Shown: positions 16,500 through 24,435 of the stretch, piece by piece
Numbering within the stretch: position 1 is the stretch's first letter
How the letters are laid out: each line of letters begins with the position of its first letter
DNA from: an uncultured Devosia sp.
Lineage (GTDB): Bacteria; Pseudomonadota; Alphaproteobacteria; Rhizobiales; Devosiaceae
Assembly (NCBI RefSeq): GCF_946479885.1
Contig: NZ_CAMLHM010000006.1
Span: 47,064 to 111,063 of the forward strand
DNA length: 64,000 bases
Direction: 5' to 3'
Made by a program: the position numbers and the translations under genes
Notes under the pieces: model-generated
Databases searched by the model: none
What the model was told of the DNA's origin: nothing
The model's input: only the letters and a program-made list of their open reading frames with translations

Positions 16500-16787
16500 C
16501 TAGTGCAGCGTCGCCAGGCCCAGATTCTTGTCGCCCAGCCACTCGACCACGGCATCTTCCGTGTCGGTGACCAGCAGCGGCGTGCCGTCGGCAGACATGA
16601 CCAGCTGATATTCGGTCATCGCGTCGAATTCGGCATCGTGGATCATCATCGACAGCACGGCGCCGCGCACCGGCCGCACATAGGCAACCGCGTCGCCCCC
16701 CAGGGCGGCGAACTGCGCGCTGGTGAGCGCCTTGAGGGGATGGGTCAGCGCTTCGGCTGCGGCCTCGTTGTTACGTTTTTCAAACAT
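16500..16787 (-). CDS. DUF1150 family protein
   Basis: A 95-residue protein of the alphaproteobacterial DUF1150 family, of unknown function. Typical segments are LTSAQFAALGGDAVAYVRPV and the C-terminal VEWLGDKNLGLATLH. No signal peptide or membrane segment. It lies 15 bp after an Hsp20 gene, the arrangement usual for this family, so it probably shares heat-shock induction. Confidence 0.85.
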   Translation of the reverse strand: MFEKRNNEAAAEALTHPLKALTSAQFAALGGDAVAYVRPVRGAVLSMMIHDAEFDAMTEYQLVMSADGTPLLVTDTEDAVVEWLGDKNLGLATLH

Positions 16788-16802
16788 TTGTCGGCCCTTT
16801 CC

Positions 16803-17222
16803 TCATATTGAGCGAATGTCGATACGTCGGGCGATCTTCTGCGTTTTGGGACGCTCTACAGCAACAACGAGCATACCATGCCCTAAAGTTGCATCATTGA
16901 CGATCATCCCATCGGCCAGAAGAAAGCTCCGCTGGAACTGCCGCGCCGCAATACCGCGATGCAGGAACTCCCGTCCCGGTTCATCCTTCTGCTTGCCGCG
17001 GACCACGATCTGGTTGTCCTCGGCCAGCACTTCGAGTTCGTTGGCGGCAAAGCCGGCTACGGCAATCGACACCAGGAACCGTTCCGTGCCTTGGGCATCG
17101 GTGGTGCGCTCGATATTGTAGGGCGGGTAGCCGTCAGCGGACTTGGCCAGCCGATCGACACGCTCCTCGAAGGCATCGAAGCCGAGGAGAAAGGGAGCGG
17201 AAAACACTGAAATACGCGACAT
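16803..17222 (-). CDS. Hsp20 family small heat-shock protein
   Basis: A 139-residue small heat-shock chaperone. The alpha-crystallin domain spans about 30-125 (YNIERTTDAQGTERFLVSIA, EDNQIVVRGKQKD, FQRSFLLADGMIVNDATLGHG). Class A-like rhizobial Hsp20 proteins have this length and the N-terminal FLLGFDAFEERVDRL. The start codon is preceded by AAGGA at 8 bases, and that Shine-Dalgarno sequence is paired in a predicted ROSE-like hairpin. A heat-shock sigma factor promoter lies further upstream. DUF1150 follows in the operon. Confidence 0.93.
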   Translation of the reverse strand: MSRISVFSAPFLLGFDAFEERVDRLAKSADGYPPYNIERTTDAQGTERFLVSIAVAGFAANELEVLAEDNQIVVRGKQKDEPGREFLHRGIAARQFQRSFLLADGMIVNDATLGHGMLVVAVERPKTQKIARRIDIRSI

Positions 17223-17230
17223 CCACGCCG

Positions 17231-17248
17231 TCCTTGATTATCAAGCAA
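17231..17248 (-). promoter_or_regulatory. ROSE-like RNA thermometer hairpin covering the hsp20 Shine-Dalgarno
   Basis: On the reverse strand the leader reads TTGCTTGATAATCAAGGA. CTTGA pairs with TCAAG, and TTGCT faces AAGGA with one bulged G, the feature that defines ROSE elements (U(U/C)GCU opposite the Shine-Dalgarno). The transcript leader from the predicted promoter would be about 65-70 nt, the right size for a ROSE element. Confidence 0.65.
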
Positions 17249-17297
17249 CGTATCGGCGCGGACCCGTCAAATCTTGGCATCGCGCGCTTGCTCAGAG

Positions 17298-17326
17298 ATA
17301 TGGGACAAGCCGGTGTCCCGTTCAAG
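17298..17326 (-). promoter_or_regulatory. RpoH-type heat-shock promoter of hsp20
   Basis: On the reverse strand CTTGAA is followed, 18 bases after CTTG, by CCCATAT. This resembles the alphaproteobacterial RpoH consensus CTTG-N17/18-CYTATnT with one mismatch. It lies about 75 bp upstream of the Hsp20 start codon. Confidence 0.6.
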
Positions 17327-17346
17327 TGCGCTTGGGGAACCTGCTT

Positions 17347-18180
17347 ATGGATCAGACCGTTGCCGTCATCACGCCCGCCTGGCGCGCCCAAGACACCATC
17401 ATCACCACGGTGCAGAGCGTCCTCGCCCAGACGCACGCCGCCTGGGAGCTGTGGCTCGTCGCCGATGACGGCTTCGACTACCAGGCATTTCTCGCCCAGG
17501 CCGGCATTGCCGATCCGCGTTTCCGCTTTCTCACCAGCGGCGGCACCGGCCGCGGCGCATCCAATACCCGCAACGTGGCGCTCGAGCAGATCACCGCGCC
17601 CTATGCCGCCATCCTGGATGCCGATGATCGCCTCAAGCCGCAAAAGCTCGAACGGGCGGTAGCCGCCCTGGCCGAGTATGGCATCGTCTCGACCGCCCTC
17701 GATGTCATGACCGATGACTTCCGCCACCTGCGCTATGTGGGCGACGGTCCCGATCGCGCGCTCACGCCCGGCGCACACAAGTTTGTCAGCCTCTCCATGG
17801 ATTCCATGATCGTCTGGGATACCAGCCGTGCCGACGGTCGCTACGACCCCACCATGAGCAACATGACCGATCTCGAATTCCTGCTGCAGCTCTACCGCAC
17901 CGCGCCCACTTCCCTGCATCTGGGCACCCCGCTGCACGACTACATCAAGCGCAGTTCCTCCATGAGCAACGGCAAGAATGTCGCCGCCGGCATGATCGCC
18001 AGCAAGACCGAGATCCTGCGTCGCTTGCAAACCGGCTATTATGGCCTGCCGCAGTCCGAGGTGGATGGCGTCGCCGCCTTCCTCACCATCTCACTGGAGG
18101 CCGAGGCGAAGTACGAGGCAGCCCTGGCGGCCAGGCCGGGCCTGCTGTTCGAAGATCATATCGAGCCGATGCTGCCGTAG
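17347..18180 (+). CDS. Family 2 glycosyltransferase
   Basis: A 277-residue GT-A fold glycosyltransferase. The start MDQTVAVITPAWRAQDTIIT, the nucleotide-sugar region and ILDADDRL (DxD-like metal site, about residue 88-95) are typical of GT2 enzymes. No membrane segment. The ATG start matches where the fold begins; the longer frame overlaps the hsp20 leader and gene on the other strand. No neighbouring polysaccharide genes, so donor and acceptor are unknown. Confidence 0.82.
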   Translation: MDQTVAVITPAWRAQDTIITTVQSVLAQTHAAWELWLVADDGFDYQAFLAQAGIADPRFRFLTSGGTGRGASNTRNVALEQITAPYAAILDADDRLKPQKLERAVAALAEYGIVSTALDVMTDDFRHLRYVGDGPDRALTPGAHKFVSLSMDSMIVWDTSRADGRYDPTMSNMTDLEFLLQLYRTAPTSLHLGTPLHDYIKRSSSMSNGKNVAAGMIASKTEILRRLQTGYYGLPQSEVDGVAAFLTISLEAEAKYEAALAARPGLLFEDHIEPMLP

Positions 18181-18204
18181 GCGTCGGCGAAGACCCTCCA
18201 CCCC

Positions 18205-18233
18205 TTGCCTTCCCCCCGCTTTCCCCCTATAGA
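18205..18233 (+). promoter_or_regulatory. Sigma-70-type promoter of rpmI-rplT
   Basis: TTGCCT, 17 bases, TATAGA. The -10 hexamer ends about 98 bp before the rpmI start codon. Confidence 0.55.
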
Positions 18234-18331
18234 GCCCACTTCTCCGGACCGCCCGGCCAAAAGGCATGCCGTGGCGGTTCTTGAATGCGATGGGCCCAAA
18301 TCCATCCGAACTACTCTAAAGGACCCGCAAA

Positions 18332-18532
18332 ATGCCCAAGATGAAGACGAAGTCTGGCGCCAAAAAGCGCTTCAGCTTCACAGCGACCGGTCGTGTCAAG
18401 GCAGGCGTCGCCGGCAAGCGCCACCGCCTGATCAACCACAACGCCAAGTACATCCGCACCAACCGCGGCACCAAGATCCTGTCCAAGGGCGACGAGGGTC
18501 TGGTCAAGTGGTACATGCCGTACAACCGCTAA
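18332..18532 (+). CDS. rpmI: 50S ribosomal protein L35
   Basis: A 66-residue basic protein, [20 protein letters not shown] onward, with the [19 protein letters not shown] core and the C-terminal VKWYMPYNR. This is a full-length L35. It lies 20 bp before rplT. infC, often upstream in other bacteria, is absent here, as is usual in Hyphomicrobiales. Confidence 0.97.
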   Translation: MPKMKTKSGAKKRFSFTATGRVKAGVAGKRHRLINHNAKYIRTNRGTKILSKGDEGLVKWYMPYNR

Positions 18533-18552
18533 CGCTGAAGGGAAGCTGACAC

Positions 18553-18954
18553 ATGTCACGCGTTAAAAGAGGCGTTACCAACCACGCCCGTCATAAGAAG
18601 GTCTTGAAGGCTGCCGAGGGCTATTACGGCCGCCGCAAGTCGACGATCCGTATCGCCAAGCAGGCCGTCGAAAAGGCCGGCCAGTACGCTTACCGCGATC
18701 GTCGCGTCAAGAAGCGCAATTTCCGCGCCCTCTGGATCCAGCGTATCAACGCCGCCGTGCGTGATTACGGACTGACCTATGGTCGATTTATCGACGGCCT
18801 CAGCAAGGCTGAGGTTGCCGTTGACCGCAAGGTGCTGAGCGATCTCGCGATCACCCAGCCTGAAGCGTTCGGCGTGCTGGTCGCAAAGGCCAAGGCAGCT
18901 CTCGCGTATCTCGAAGGGGTCGATGCTACGACCCACGCGCGCGTTACCGCCTAA
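18553..18954 (+). CDS. rplT: 50S ribosomal protein L20
   Basis: A 133-residue L20, with [20 protein letters not shown] at the start and [20 protein letters not shown] in the middle. It is an early 50S assembly protein that binds 23S rRNA. Co-transcribed with rpmI; a hairpin terminator follows. I did not recognise an L20-type autoregulatory leader. Confidence 0.97.
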   Translation: MSRVKRGVTNHARHKKVLKAAEGYYGRRKSTIRIAKQAVEKAGQYAYRDRRVKKRNFRALWIQRINAAVRDYGLTYGRFIDGLSKAEVAVDRKVLSDLAITQPEAFGVLVAKAKAALAYLEGVDATTHARVTA

Positions 18955-18983
18955 CACTCCCCAGCTTCGCTGAGGTCAAATAG

Positions 18984-19029
18984 CGCCTTGCGCCGCCTGA
19001 GAAGGCTGGCGCGGGGCGTTTTGTTTTGG
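18984..19029 (+). terminator. Rho-independent terminator after rplT
   Basis: CGCC-TT-GCGCC pairs with GGCGC-GG-GGCG across a short loop, followed by TTTTGTTTTG. It begins 30 bp after the rplT stop codon. Confidence 0.8.
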
Positions 19030-19047
19030 TGCGTCCACCAGGCGTCG

Positions 19048-19145
19048 GCTCCCCTCCCCCCTGAGGGGAGGGGTGGGGGTGGGGGGCTTTCAGTAGACCG
19101 CTACGCGACCCCCACCCTCGATCCCTCCCCTCAAGGGGGAGGGAA
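19048..19145. repeat. Dispersed palindromic repeat, family 1, copy B
   Basis: CTCCCCTCCCCCCTGAGGGG with AGGGGTGGGGGT at the left and CCCCCACCCTCGATCCCTCC with CCTCAAGGGGGAGGG at the right, separated by an unrelated core. Same layout as copies at 6162-6300 and 45511-45657. It lies between rplT and pheS. Confidence 0.8.
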
Positions 19146-19245
19146 GGCCGACTTCAGGATCGGGGCCGCAAGACACGAATTTTCCCCCTGACTCCGCCCG
19201 CCCAAAATGCTCTAACCGCCGCAATCGTCCGAGTTGAGAAATCCT

Positions 19246-20376
19246 ATGTCCCTCGATAACCAGATCGCCACCCTCCGCGCCGAGCTTTCGGCTGCCATTG
19301 CCGCCGCTGGTGACGAGGCCGCGCTGGACGCCGTACGCGTCGCCGCCCTGGGCAAGAAGGGCAGCGTCTCCGCGCTCCTCGCCTCGCTCGGCTCCATGGC
19401 CCCCGAGGATCGCAAGAGCGCCGGACCGGCCATTAACGGCCTCAAGAATGAGATTTCGGGCCTGATCGAGGCTAAGAGCGCTGGCCTCAAATCCGCCGCC
19501 CTCGACGCCCGCCTCAGGGCCGAGACCGTCGACATCACCCTGCCGCTGCAGGCCGCCCCCACCGCACGCGGTCGCATCCATCCGATTTCCCAGACCCTCG
19601 ACGAAATCACCGCCATTTTCTCGGACATGGGTTTCTCGATCGCCGAGGGTCCCGATATCGAGACCGACTATTTCAACTTCACGGCGTTGAACTTCCCCGA
19701 AGGTCATCCCGCCCGCGAGATGCACGACACCTTCTTCATGAAGCCGGGCCCGGACGGCGTGAAAAAGGTGCTGCGCACCCACACCTCGCCGGTGCAGGTC
19801 CGCGTCATGCAGAAGACCAATGAAAAGCCGGCTGCCGGCTACATGACTCCCGCCATGGATCCGCCGATCCGCGTGGTCATTCCCGGCCGCACCTATCGCA
19901 ATGACAGTGATCAGACCCACACCCCGATGTTCCATCAGGTCGAGGGCCTTGTCATCGACAAGTCGAGCCATATCGGCCAGCTGCGCTGGGTGCTCGAGGA
20001 ATTCCTCAAGGCCTATTTCGAGGTGCCCAACGTCACCCTGCGCTTCCGCCCCAGCTTCTTCCCCTTCACCGAGCCGTCCATGGAAGTCGACGTGCAATGC
20101 GATCGCTCGGGCGCCGAGGTCAAGATCGGCGAAGGCAGCGACTGGCTCGAAATCCTCGGCTGCGGCATGGTCCATCCCAATGTCATCCGCAATGCCGGGC
20201 TCGATCCCGATGTCTATCAGGGCTTTGCCTGGGGCATCGGCATCGACCGTATCGCCATGCTCAAATACGGCATGCCGGACCTGCGCGCCTTCTTCGACGC
20301 CGACCAGCGCTGGATCGACCATTACGGCTTCCGCCCGCTCGACCTGCCCACCCTGTTCGGGGGGCTGAGCAGCTAG
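19246..20376 (+). CDS. pheS: Phenylalanyl-tRNA synthetase alpha subunit
   Basis: A 376-residue PheS, the catalytic subunit of the (alpha-beta)2 enzyme that charges tRNA-Phe. The N-terminal coiled coil (about 1-90) binds tRNA. Class II motif 2 is visible around [21 protein letters not shown] and motif 3 at [14 protein letters not shown]. The ATG start is 12 bp into the open frame. Two unrelated genes separate it from pheT. Confidence 0.96.
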   Translation: MSLDNQIATLRAELSAAIAAAGDEAALDAVRVAALGKKGSVSALLASLGSMAPEDRKSAGPAINGLKNEISGLIEAKSAGLKSAALDARLRAETVDITLPLQAAPTARGRIHPISQTLDEITAIFSDMGFSIAEGPDIETDYFNFTALNFPEGHPAREMHDTFFMKPGPDGVKKVLRTHTSPVQVRVMQKTNEKPAAGYMTPAMDPPIRVVIPGRTYRNDSDQTHTPMFHQVEGLVIDKSSHIGQLRWVLEEFLKAYFEVPNVTLRFRPSFFPFTEPSMEVDVQCDRSGAEVKIGEGSDWLEILGCGMVHPNVIRNAGLDPDVYQGFAWGIGIDRIAMLKYGMPDLRAFFDADQRWIDHYGFRPLDLPTLFGGLSS

Positions 20377-20381
20377 TCATC

Positions 20382-20849
20382 ATGGACGAAGCCGAAGCAA
20401 AGCGCCGGATGCTGGACCCCGACCTTGCGCCCAAGCGCAAGGCGGCCGTCGCGCTGCTGGGTGCTGCGATCGATGAGGTCGCGGTGCGGCATGCCCATGT
20501 CCGCCAGGATGGTGGCTGGGAGCGTCAGTCGTCCTGGTGCTGGAGCCGGGTCTGGTTGCAGAAGAGCCGGGCCGGCTTTGCCTGCTATCTCAATATCGAC
20601 TATGCCGCCCAGCTGGCCGGCAAGCGCGCCACGCCGCGCTCTACCCGCATTGGTGCCTTCGCCGCCTCGGTCGAGGACCACAACCGCCTCGACAGCCTCT
20701 ATTATGTCGATCTGGGGCCGGTCTCGCCGCTGCGCGACGAGATCGTCAACCTGCTGCAGACCCGCGCCATGCCCTGGCTGGATCGCTGCCACAGCCTGCT
20801 GGGCGGGCGCCAGCGCGACCATGTCCCGTCAGGATTGATGCCGCAATGA
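20382..20849 (+). CDS. Hypothetical protein between pheS and pheT
   Basis: A 155-residue soluble protein starting 5 bp after the pheS stop. No signal peptide. The middle (WERQSSWCWSRVWLQKSRAG followed by FACYLNIDYAAQLAGKRATP) is rich in Trp and looks like alternating strands, and the end is helical. It may belong to a DUF4304-like group, but I am not sure. It overlaps the next gene by four bases (ATGA), so the two are translationally coupled and probably cooperate. Confidence 0.75.
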   Translation: MDEAEAKRRMLDPDLAPKRKAAVALLGAAIDEVAVRHAHVRQDGGWERQSSWCWSRVWLQKSRAGFACYLNIDYAAQLAGKRATPRSTRIGAFAASVEDHNRLDSLYYVDLGPVSPLRDEIVNLLQTRAMPWLDRCHSLLGGRQRDHVPSGLMPQ

Positions 20850-21886
20850 CCCTCCCGCCCCAATACGCCCAGTCCATCCAGTTCAGTTTCGGCGACTCGC
20901 CCGAACTGGCCGAGCAACTGCTGGCCCTGGTGCTGTCAGGCAAGAAAACCGCCACCTGCGGCGCCCTGCGTGACTATGGCCCCGGCAAGGAGCCGCTGCC
21001 CCAGGTTGGCCGCCGCGATATCGTGCGCAACGGCGCCGGCGATCCGGCCTGCGTCATCGAAACCCGCGCCGTCGAGATCAAGCGCTTCGACGATATCCAG
21101 CCCGCCTTCACTGATCGGGAAGGCGAGGGCGACTATGCCGCCTGGCGTCAGGCCCACGAAGCCTTCTTCGGCCGCAATGGCGGTTTCTCGCCCGATATGG
21201 AAGTGGTCTGCGAAACCTTCCGCCTGCTCGAAGTCCTGCCGGCCGGGCGCGACCTCTATAACCAGGTCGCCTCGCCCATCTATATCGTCACCGATATCGA
21301 GTCCGACGGGCCGACGCCGCTGCACAATTCCATGCTCAGCTTTGCCTCGGTCGCCATCGAGGCCGATGGCACCCTGCATGGCGAGTTCGAGGCCCAGCTC
21401 CATCAGCGCCCCGATCGCACCACCAACGAGCAGACCATGGCCTGGTGGGACACCCAGCCCGAGGCCTGGGCTGCCACGATCACCGATCCGGAAGAACCCT
21501 CGGTGGTCATGCCGCGCTATGCCGACTGGGTCGAGAGCTTCCCCGGCCACAAGGTTTTCGTCGCCGCGCCGATGATTTTCGACGGGCTGTGGATGGATCA
21601 CTATCTCGACGAATTCGCCGGTACCCGCGTGCTGTCAGGCCCGTTCAAGGGCCGGCAGATCTTCCGTGGCGGCGGCGTCTGTCTCTACACCATGGCCGGT
21701 ACCCTGCGCGGCGCGCCCTATCTCGATTGGGGCATGAGCAAGCTGCCCGCCGAATTCTATGGCCACATCGCCCACACTCACAAAGCCATCGACGACGCCC
21801 GCGGCTTCGCCAATGTGCTTGTCGAACTGATCAAGCTTTCCCGTGCCTTGCCGCCCATATCAGGCAGCAAGTCCGACTTCCGATAA
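20846..21886 (+). CDS. ASCH domain fused to a DEDD-type 3'-5' exonuclease domain
   Basis: A 346-residue two-domain protein. Residues about 5-135 are an ASCH domain (LVLSGKKTATCGALRDYGPG, QVGRRDIVRNGAGDPACVIE), a fold related to PUA that binds RNA or modified nucleosides. Residues about 145-335 form an exonuclease: Exo I YIVTDIESDGP (D-x-E), Exo II AAPMIFDGLWMDHYL and Exo III HTHKAIDDARGFANVL, a DEDDh pattern. The open frame runs far upstream of the ATG but without ASCH similarity. It overlaps the previous gene by four bases and pheT follows after 12 bp, so it is expressed with both synthetase subunits. Substrate unknown; RNA or a nucleotide is likely. Confidence 0.85.
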   Translation: MTLPPQYAQSIQFSFGDSPELAEQLLALVLSGKKTATCGALRDYGPGKEPLPQVGRRDIVRNGAGDPACVIETRAVEIKRFDDIQPAFTDREGEGDYAAWRQAHEAFFGRNGGFSPDMEVVCETFRLLEVLPAGRDLYNQVASPIYIVTDIESDGPTPLHNSMLSFASVAIEADGTLHGEFEAQLHQRPDRTTNEQTMAWWDTQPEAWAATITDPEEPSVVMPRYADWVESFPGHKVFVAAPMIFDGLWMDHYLDEFAGTRVLSGPFKGRQIFRGGGVCLYTMAGTLRGAPYLDWGMSKLPAEFYGHIAHTHKAIDDARGFANVLVELIKLSRALPPISGSKSDFR

Positions 21887-21898
21887 GGTGCCACAGCA

Positions 21899-24316
21899 AT
21901 GAAATTCACCCTCGACTGGCTCAAGGAGCACCTCGATACCGATGCCTCGCCGGCCGAAATCGGCGAGACGCTGACCAAGGTCGGTCTTGAGCTCGAAGGC
22001 ATGGAAGACCAGGGCAAGGCGCTCAGCGCTTTCGTCACGGCCCATATCGTCTCGGCCGAGCAGCATCCCAATGCCGACAAGCTGCGCGTCTGCAAGGTCG
22101 ATGCCGGCACCGGCGAGCTGATCGACGTGGTCTGCGGCGCCCCCAATGCCCGCACCGGTCTCAAGAGTGTCTTTGCCTTCCCCGGCACCTATATTCCGGG
22201 CAAGGACATGACTATCGGCAAGGGCAATATCCGCGGCCAGGTGTCCAACGGCATGCTCTGCTCCAATGCCGAGCTCGAACTCAGCAACGACCACGACGGC
22301 ATCATCGAGCTGCCAGCCGATGCGCCGGTCGGCATCAAATATGTCGATTATGCCGGCATCAATGGCGTGGTCTTCGATATCTCCATCACCCCCAACCGCG
22401 GCGATGCTACCGGCGTCTATGGCGTGGCGCGCGATCTGGCCGCCTTTGGCCTGGGCACGCTCAAGTCCACCGACATGTCGCCGGTTGCCTCCACCGGCAA
22501 GAGCCCCATCGCCCCGCTGCCGCACCAGTTCTCCGCCGATGAGCCAAAAGCCATCCGCAAGTTCGCCGGCCGCTACCTCAAGGGCATCAAGAACGGTCCG
22601 TCCCCGGCCTGGCTGCAGCAGCGCCTGCGCGCCGTGGGCCTCCGCCCCATCAACACCATTGTCGACATCACCAACCTGGTGTCGCTCGGCTGGGGTCGGC
22701 CGCTTCATGCCTATGATGCCGACAAGCTCAACGGCCAGCCGGTGCTGCGCAATGCCCGCAACGAGGCCTTCGACGCGCTCGACAACAAGATCTACACGCT
22801 CGACGAGACCATGACCGTCATCGCCGACGATACCGGCCCGCTATGCCTGGGCGGTATCATGGGCGGTATCCGCTCCGGCGTCACCGACGAGACCACCAAC
22901 GTCTTCATGGAATGCGCTAGCTGGGACCCCGAACTGATCGCCCGCACCGGCCGCAAGACCGGCATCGTCTCCGATGCCCGCTATCGCCTCGAGCGCAATG
23001 TCGATCCGGCGCTCACCGAGCCCGGCCTCCAGCTCGCCACCCGCCTGGTCATGCAACTCTGCGGCGGCGAGCCGCTGGAGCCCGCCATCTCGGGCGAGGA
23101 CGTCTACCCCAATACGTCGGTGCAATTCCCGCTCAGCGAGATCCGCCGCCTCACCGGTCTCGACGTCGAGCCCATGATCGTCACCGCCATCCTCTCGCGC
23201 CTCGGCTTCGAGACGAGCGGCAAGGGCGACGTGCTTGACGTCAAGGTGCCAAGCTGGCGCCCCGACGTGACGCAGAAGGCCGATCTCGTCGAGGAAGTCA
23301 TGCGCATGGTGGGCGTCGACAATGTCCCGGTCGAGCCGCTGCCGCGCCTCAGTCATGTCGCCCCGCGCATGCTGACCAACATCCAGAACCGCCGCCGCAT
23401 CGCCCGCCGCGCCTTGGCGGCGCGCGGCCTCGACGAGGCGGTGACCTGGAGCTTCATCAGCCACGACCAAGCCACCCGCTTCGGCGGCGGCGAGGAGAGC
23501 CTCCAGCTCGCCAATGCCATCGCCTCGGACATGACCGACATGCGGCCCTCGCTGCTGCCGGGCCTGCTCGCCGCCGCGCGCCGCAATGCCAACAGGGGCA
23601 CCTCCGATCTCGCCATCTTCGAAGTCGGTCAGGTCTTCCTCTCCGACGCCCCAGAGGGTCAGCACACCTATGCCACGGGCATCCGCACGGGCACTGAAAA
23701 GCTCGGCGGCTCCGGCCGCCACTGGTCCGGCAAGGCCCAGTCCGTCGGCGTCTTCGATGCCAAGGCCGATCTGGCCGCGGTGCTCGATGCGCTCGGCTAT
23801 GACATCGACAAGGTCCAGCTCTTTGCCGAGCCGGCCCCCTGGAGCCATCCTGGCCGCGGCGGTCGCGTCGCCCAGGGTCCCAAGACGCTGGGCTGGTTCG
23901 GTGAACTGCACCCGGCCTGGGCGGCAGAACTCGATATCGACTTCCCGGTGGCCGCGTTCGAGCTCGACCTCGATGCCCTGCCCGAGCCGCGCAAGAAGCC
24001 GACCAAGACCAAGCCGGCGCTTGATCTCTCAGCCCTGATGCCGCTCACCCGCGACTTCGCCTTTGTCGTCGACAAGGCGGTGACCGCAGGCGCCATCCTC
24101 AAGGCCGCCCGTGGTGCCGACAAGGCGCTGATATCGGACGTCAACGTGTTCGACGTCTTCGAAGGCAGCCATGTCGGCGAGGGCAAGAAGTCGGTCGCCA
24201 TCGAGGTGACCATCCAGCCATCGGACAAGACCCTGACCGATGAGGATATCGACAAGGTCTCCGCCGCCGTCATCGCCGCCGTCACCAAGACTTCCGGCGG
24301 CGTCCTGCGAGCCTAG
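21899..24316 (+). CDS. pheT: Phenylalanyl-tRNA synthetase beta subunit
   Basis: An 805-residue PheT with the full domain set: N-terminal region and EMAP/tRNA-binding-like domain (about 40-150, VCKVDAGTGELIDVVCGAPN), B3/B4 editing domain (about 210-380, FDISITPNRGDATGVYGVAR at its front), B5 domain and the C-terminal ferredoxin-like anticodon-binding domain (FAFVVDKAVTAGAILKAARG). The editing domain clears Tyr-tRNA-Phe. ATG start 12 bp after the ASCH-exonuclease gene. Confidence 0.96.
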   Translation: MKFTLDWLKEHLDTDASPAEIGETLTKVGLELEGMEDQGKALSAFVTAHIVSAEQHPNADKLRVCKVDAGTGELIDVVCGAPNARTGLKSVFAFPGTYIPGKDMTIGKGNIRGQVSNGMLCSNAELELSNDHDGIIELPADAPVGIKYVDYAGINGVVFDISITPNRGDATGVYGVARDLAAFGLGTLKSTDMSPVASTGKSPIAPLPHQFSADEPKAIRKFAGRYLKGIKNGPSPAWLQQRLRAVGLRPINTIVDITNLVSLGWGRPLHAYDADKLNGQPVLRNARNEAFDALDNKIYTLDETMTVIADDTGPLCLGGIMGGIRSGVTDETTNVFMECASWDPELIARTGRKTGIVSDARYRLERNVDPALTEPGLQLATRLVMQLCGGEPLEPAISGEDVYPNTSVQFPLSEIRRLTGLDVEPMIVTAILSRLGFETSGKGDVLDVKVPSWRPDVTQKADLVEEVMRMVGVDNVPVEPLPRLSHVAPRMLTNIQNRRRIARRALAARGLDEAVTWSFISHDQATRFGGGEESLQLANAIASDMTDMRPSLLPGLLAAARRNANRGTSDLAIFEVGQVFLSDAPEGQHTYATGIRTGTEKLGGSGRHWSGKAQSVGVFDAKADLAAVLDALGYDIDKVQLFAEPAPWSHPGRGGRVAQGPKTLGWFGELHPAWAAELDIDFPVAAFELDLDALPEPRKKPTKTKPALDLSALMPLTRDFAFVVDKAVTAGAILKAARGADKALISDVNVFDVFEGSHVGEGKKSVAIEVTIQPSDKTLTDEDIDKVSAAVIAAVTKTSGGVLRA

Positions 24317-24319
24317 GCT

Positions 24320-24412
24320 CCTTCCCTCTCCCCTTGAGGGAGACGGTGGCCTTCCGCGTCCAGCGGAAGGCCGGGTGAGGGCACCTTCTCCCCTCGAAGG
24401 GAGAAGGGAAAG
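24320..24412. repeat. GC-rich palindromic repeat, family 1 variant, copy C
   Basis: CTTCCCTCTCCCCTTGAGGG at the left and CTTCTCCCCTCGAAGGGAGA at the right enclose GGCCTTCCGCGTCCAGCGGA AGGCC-type hairpin sequence. It separates the convergent pheT and sensor-kinase genes and may end transcription of both. Confidence 0.6.
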
Positions 24413-24435
24413 AGCCCGACATTGGGAACCGCTCC

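Noticed and set aside
18181..18331. Possible L20 autoregulatory leader before rpmI
   Set aside because: No recognisable L20-binding mimic or terminator was seen, and infC is absent.
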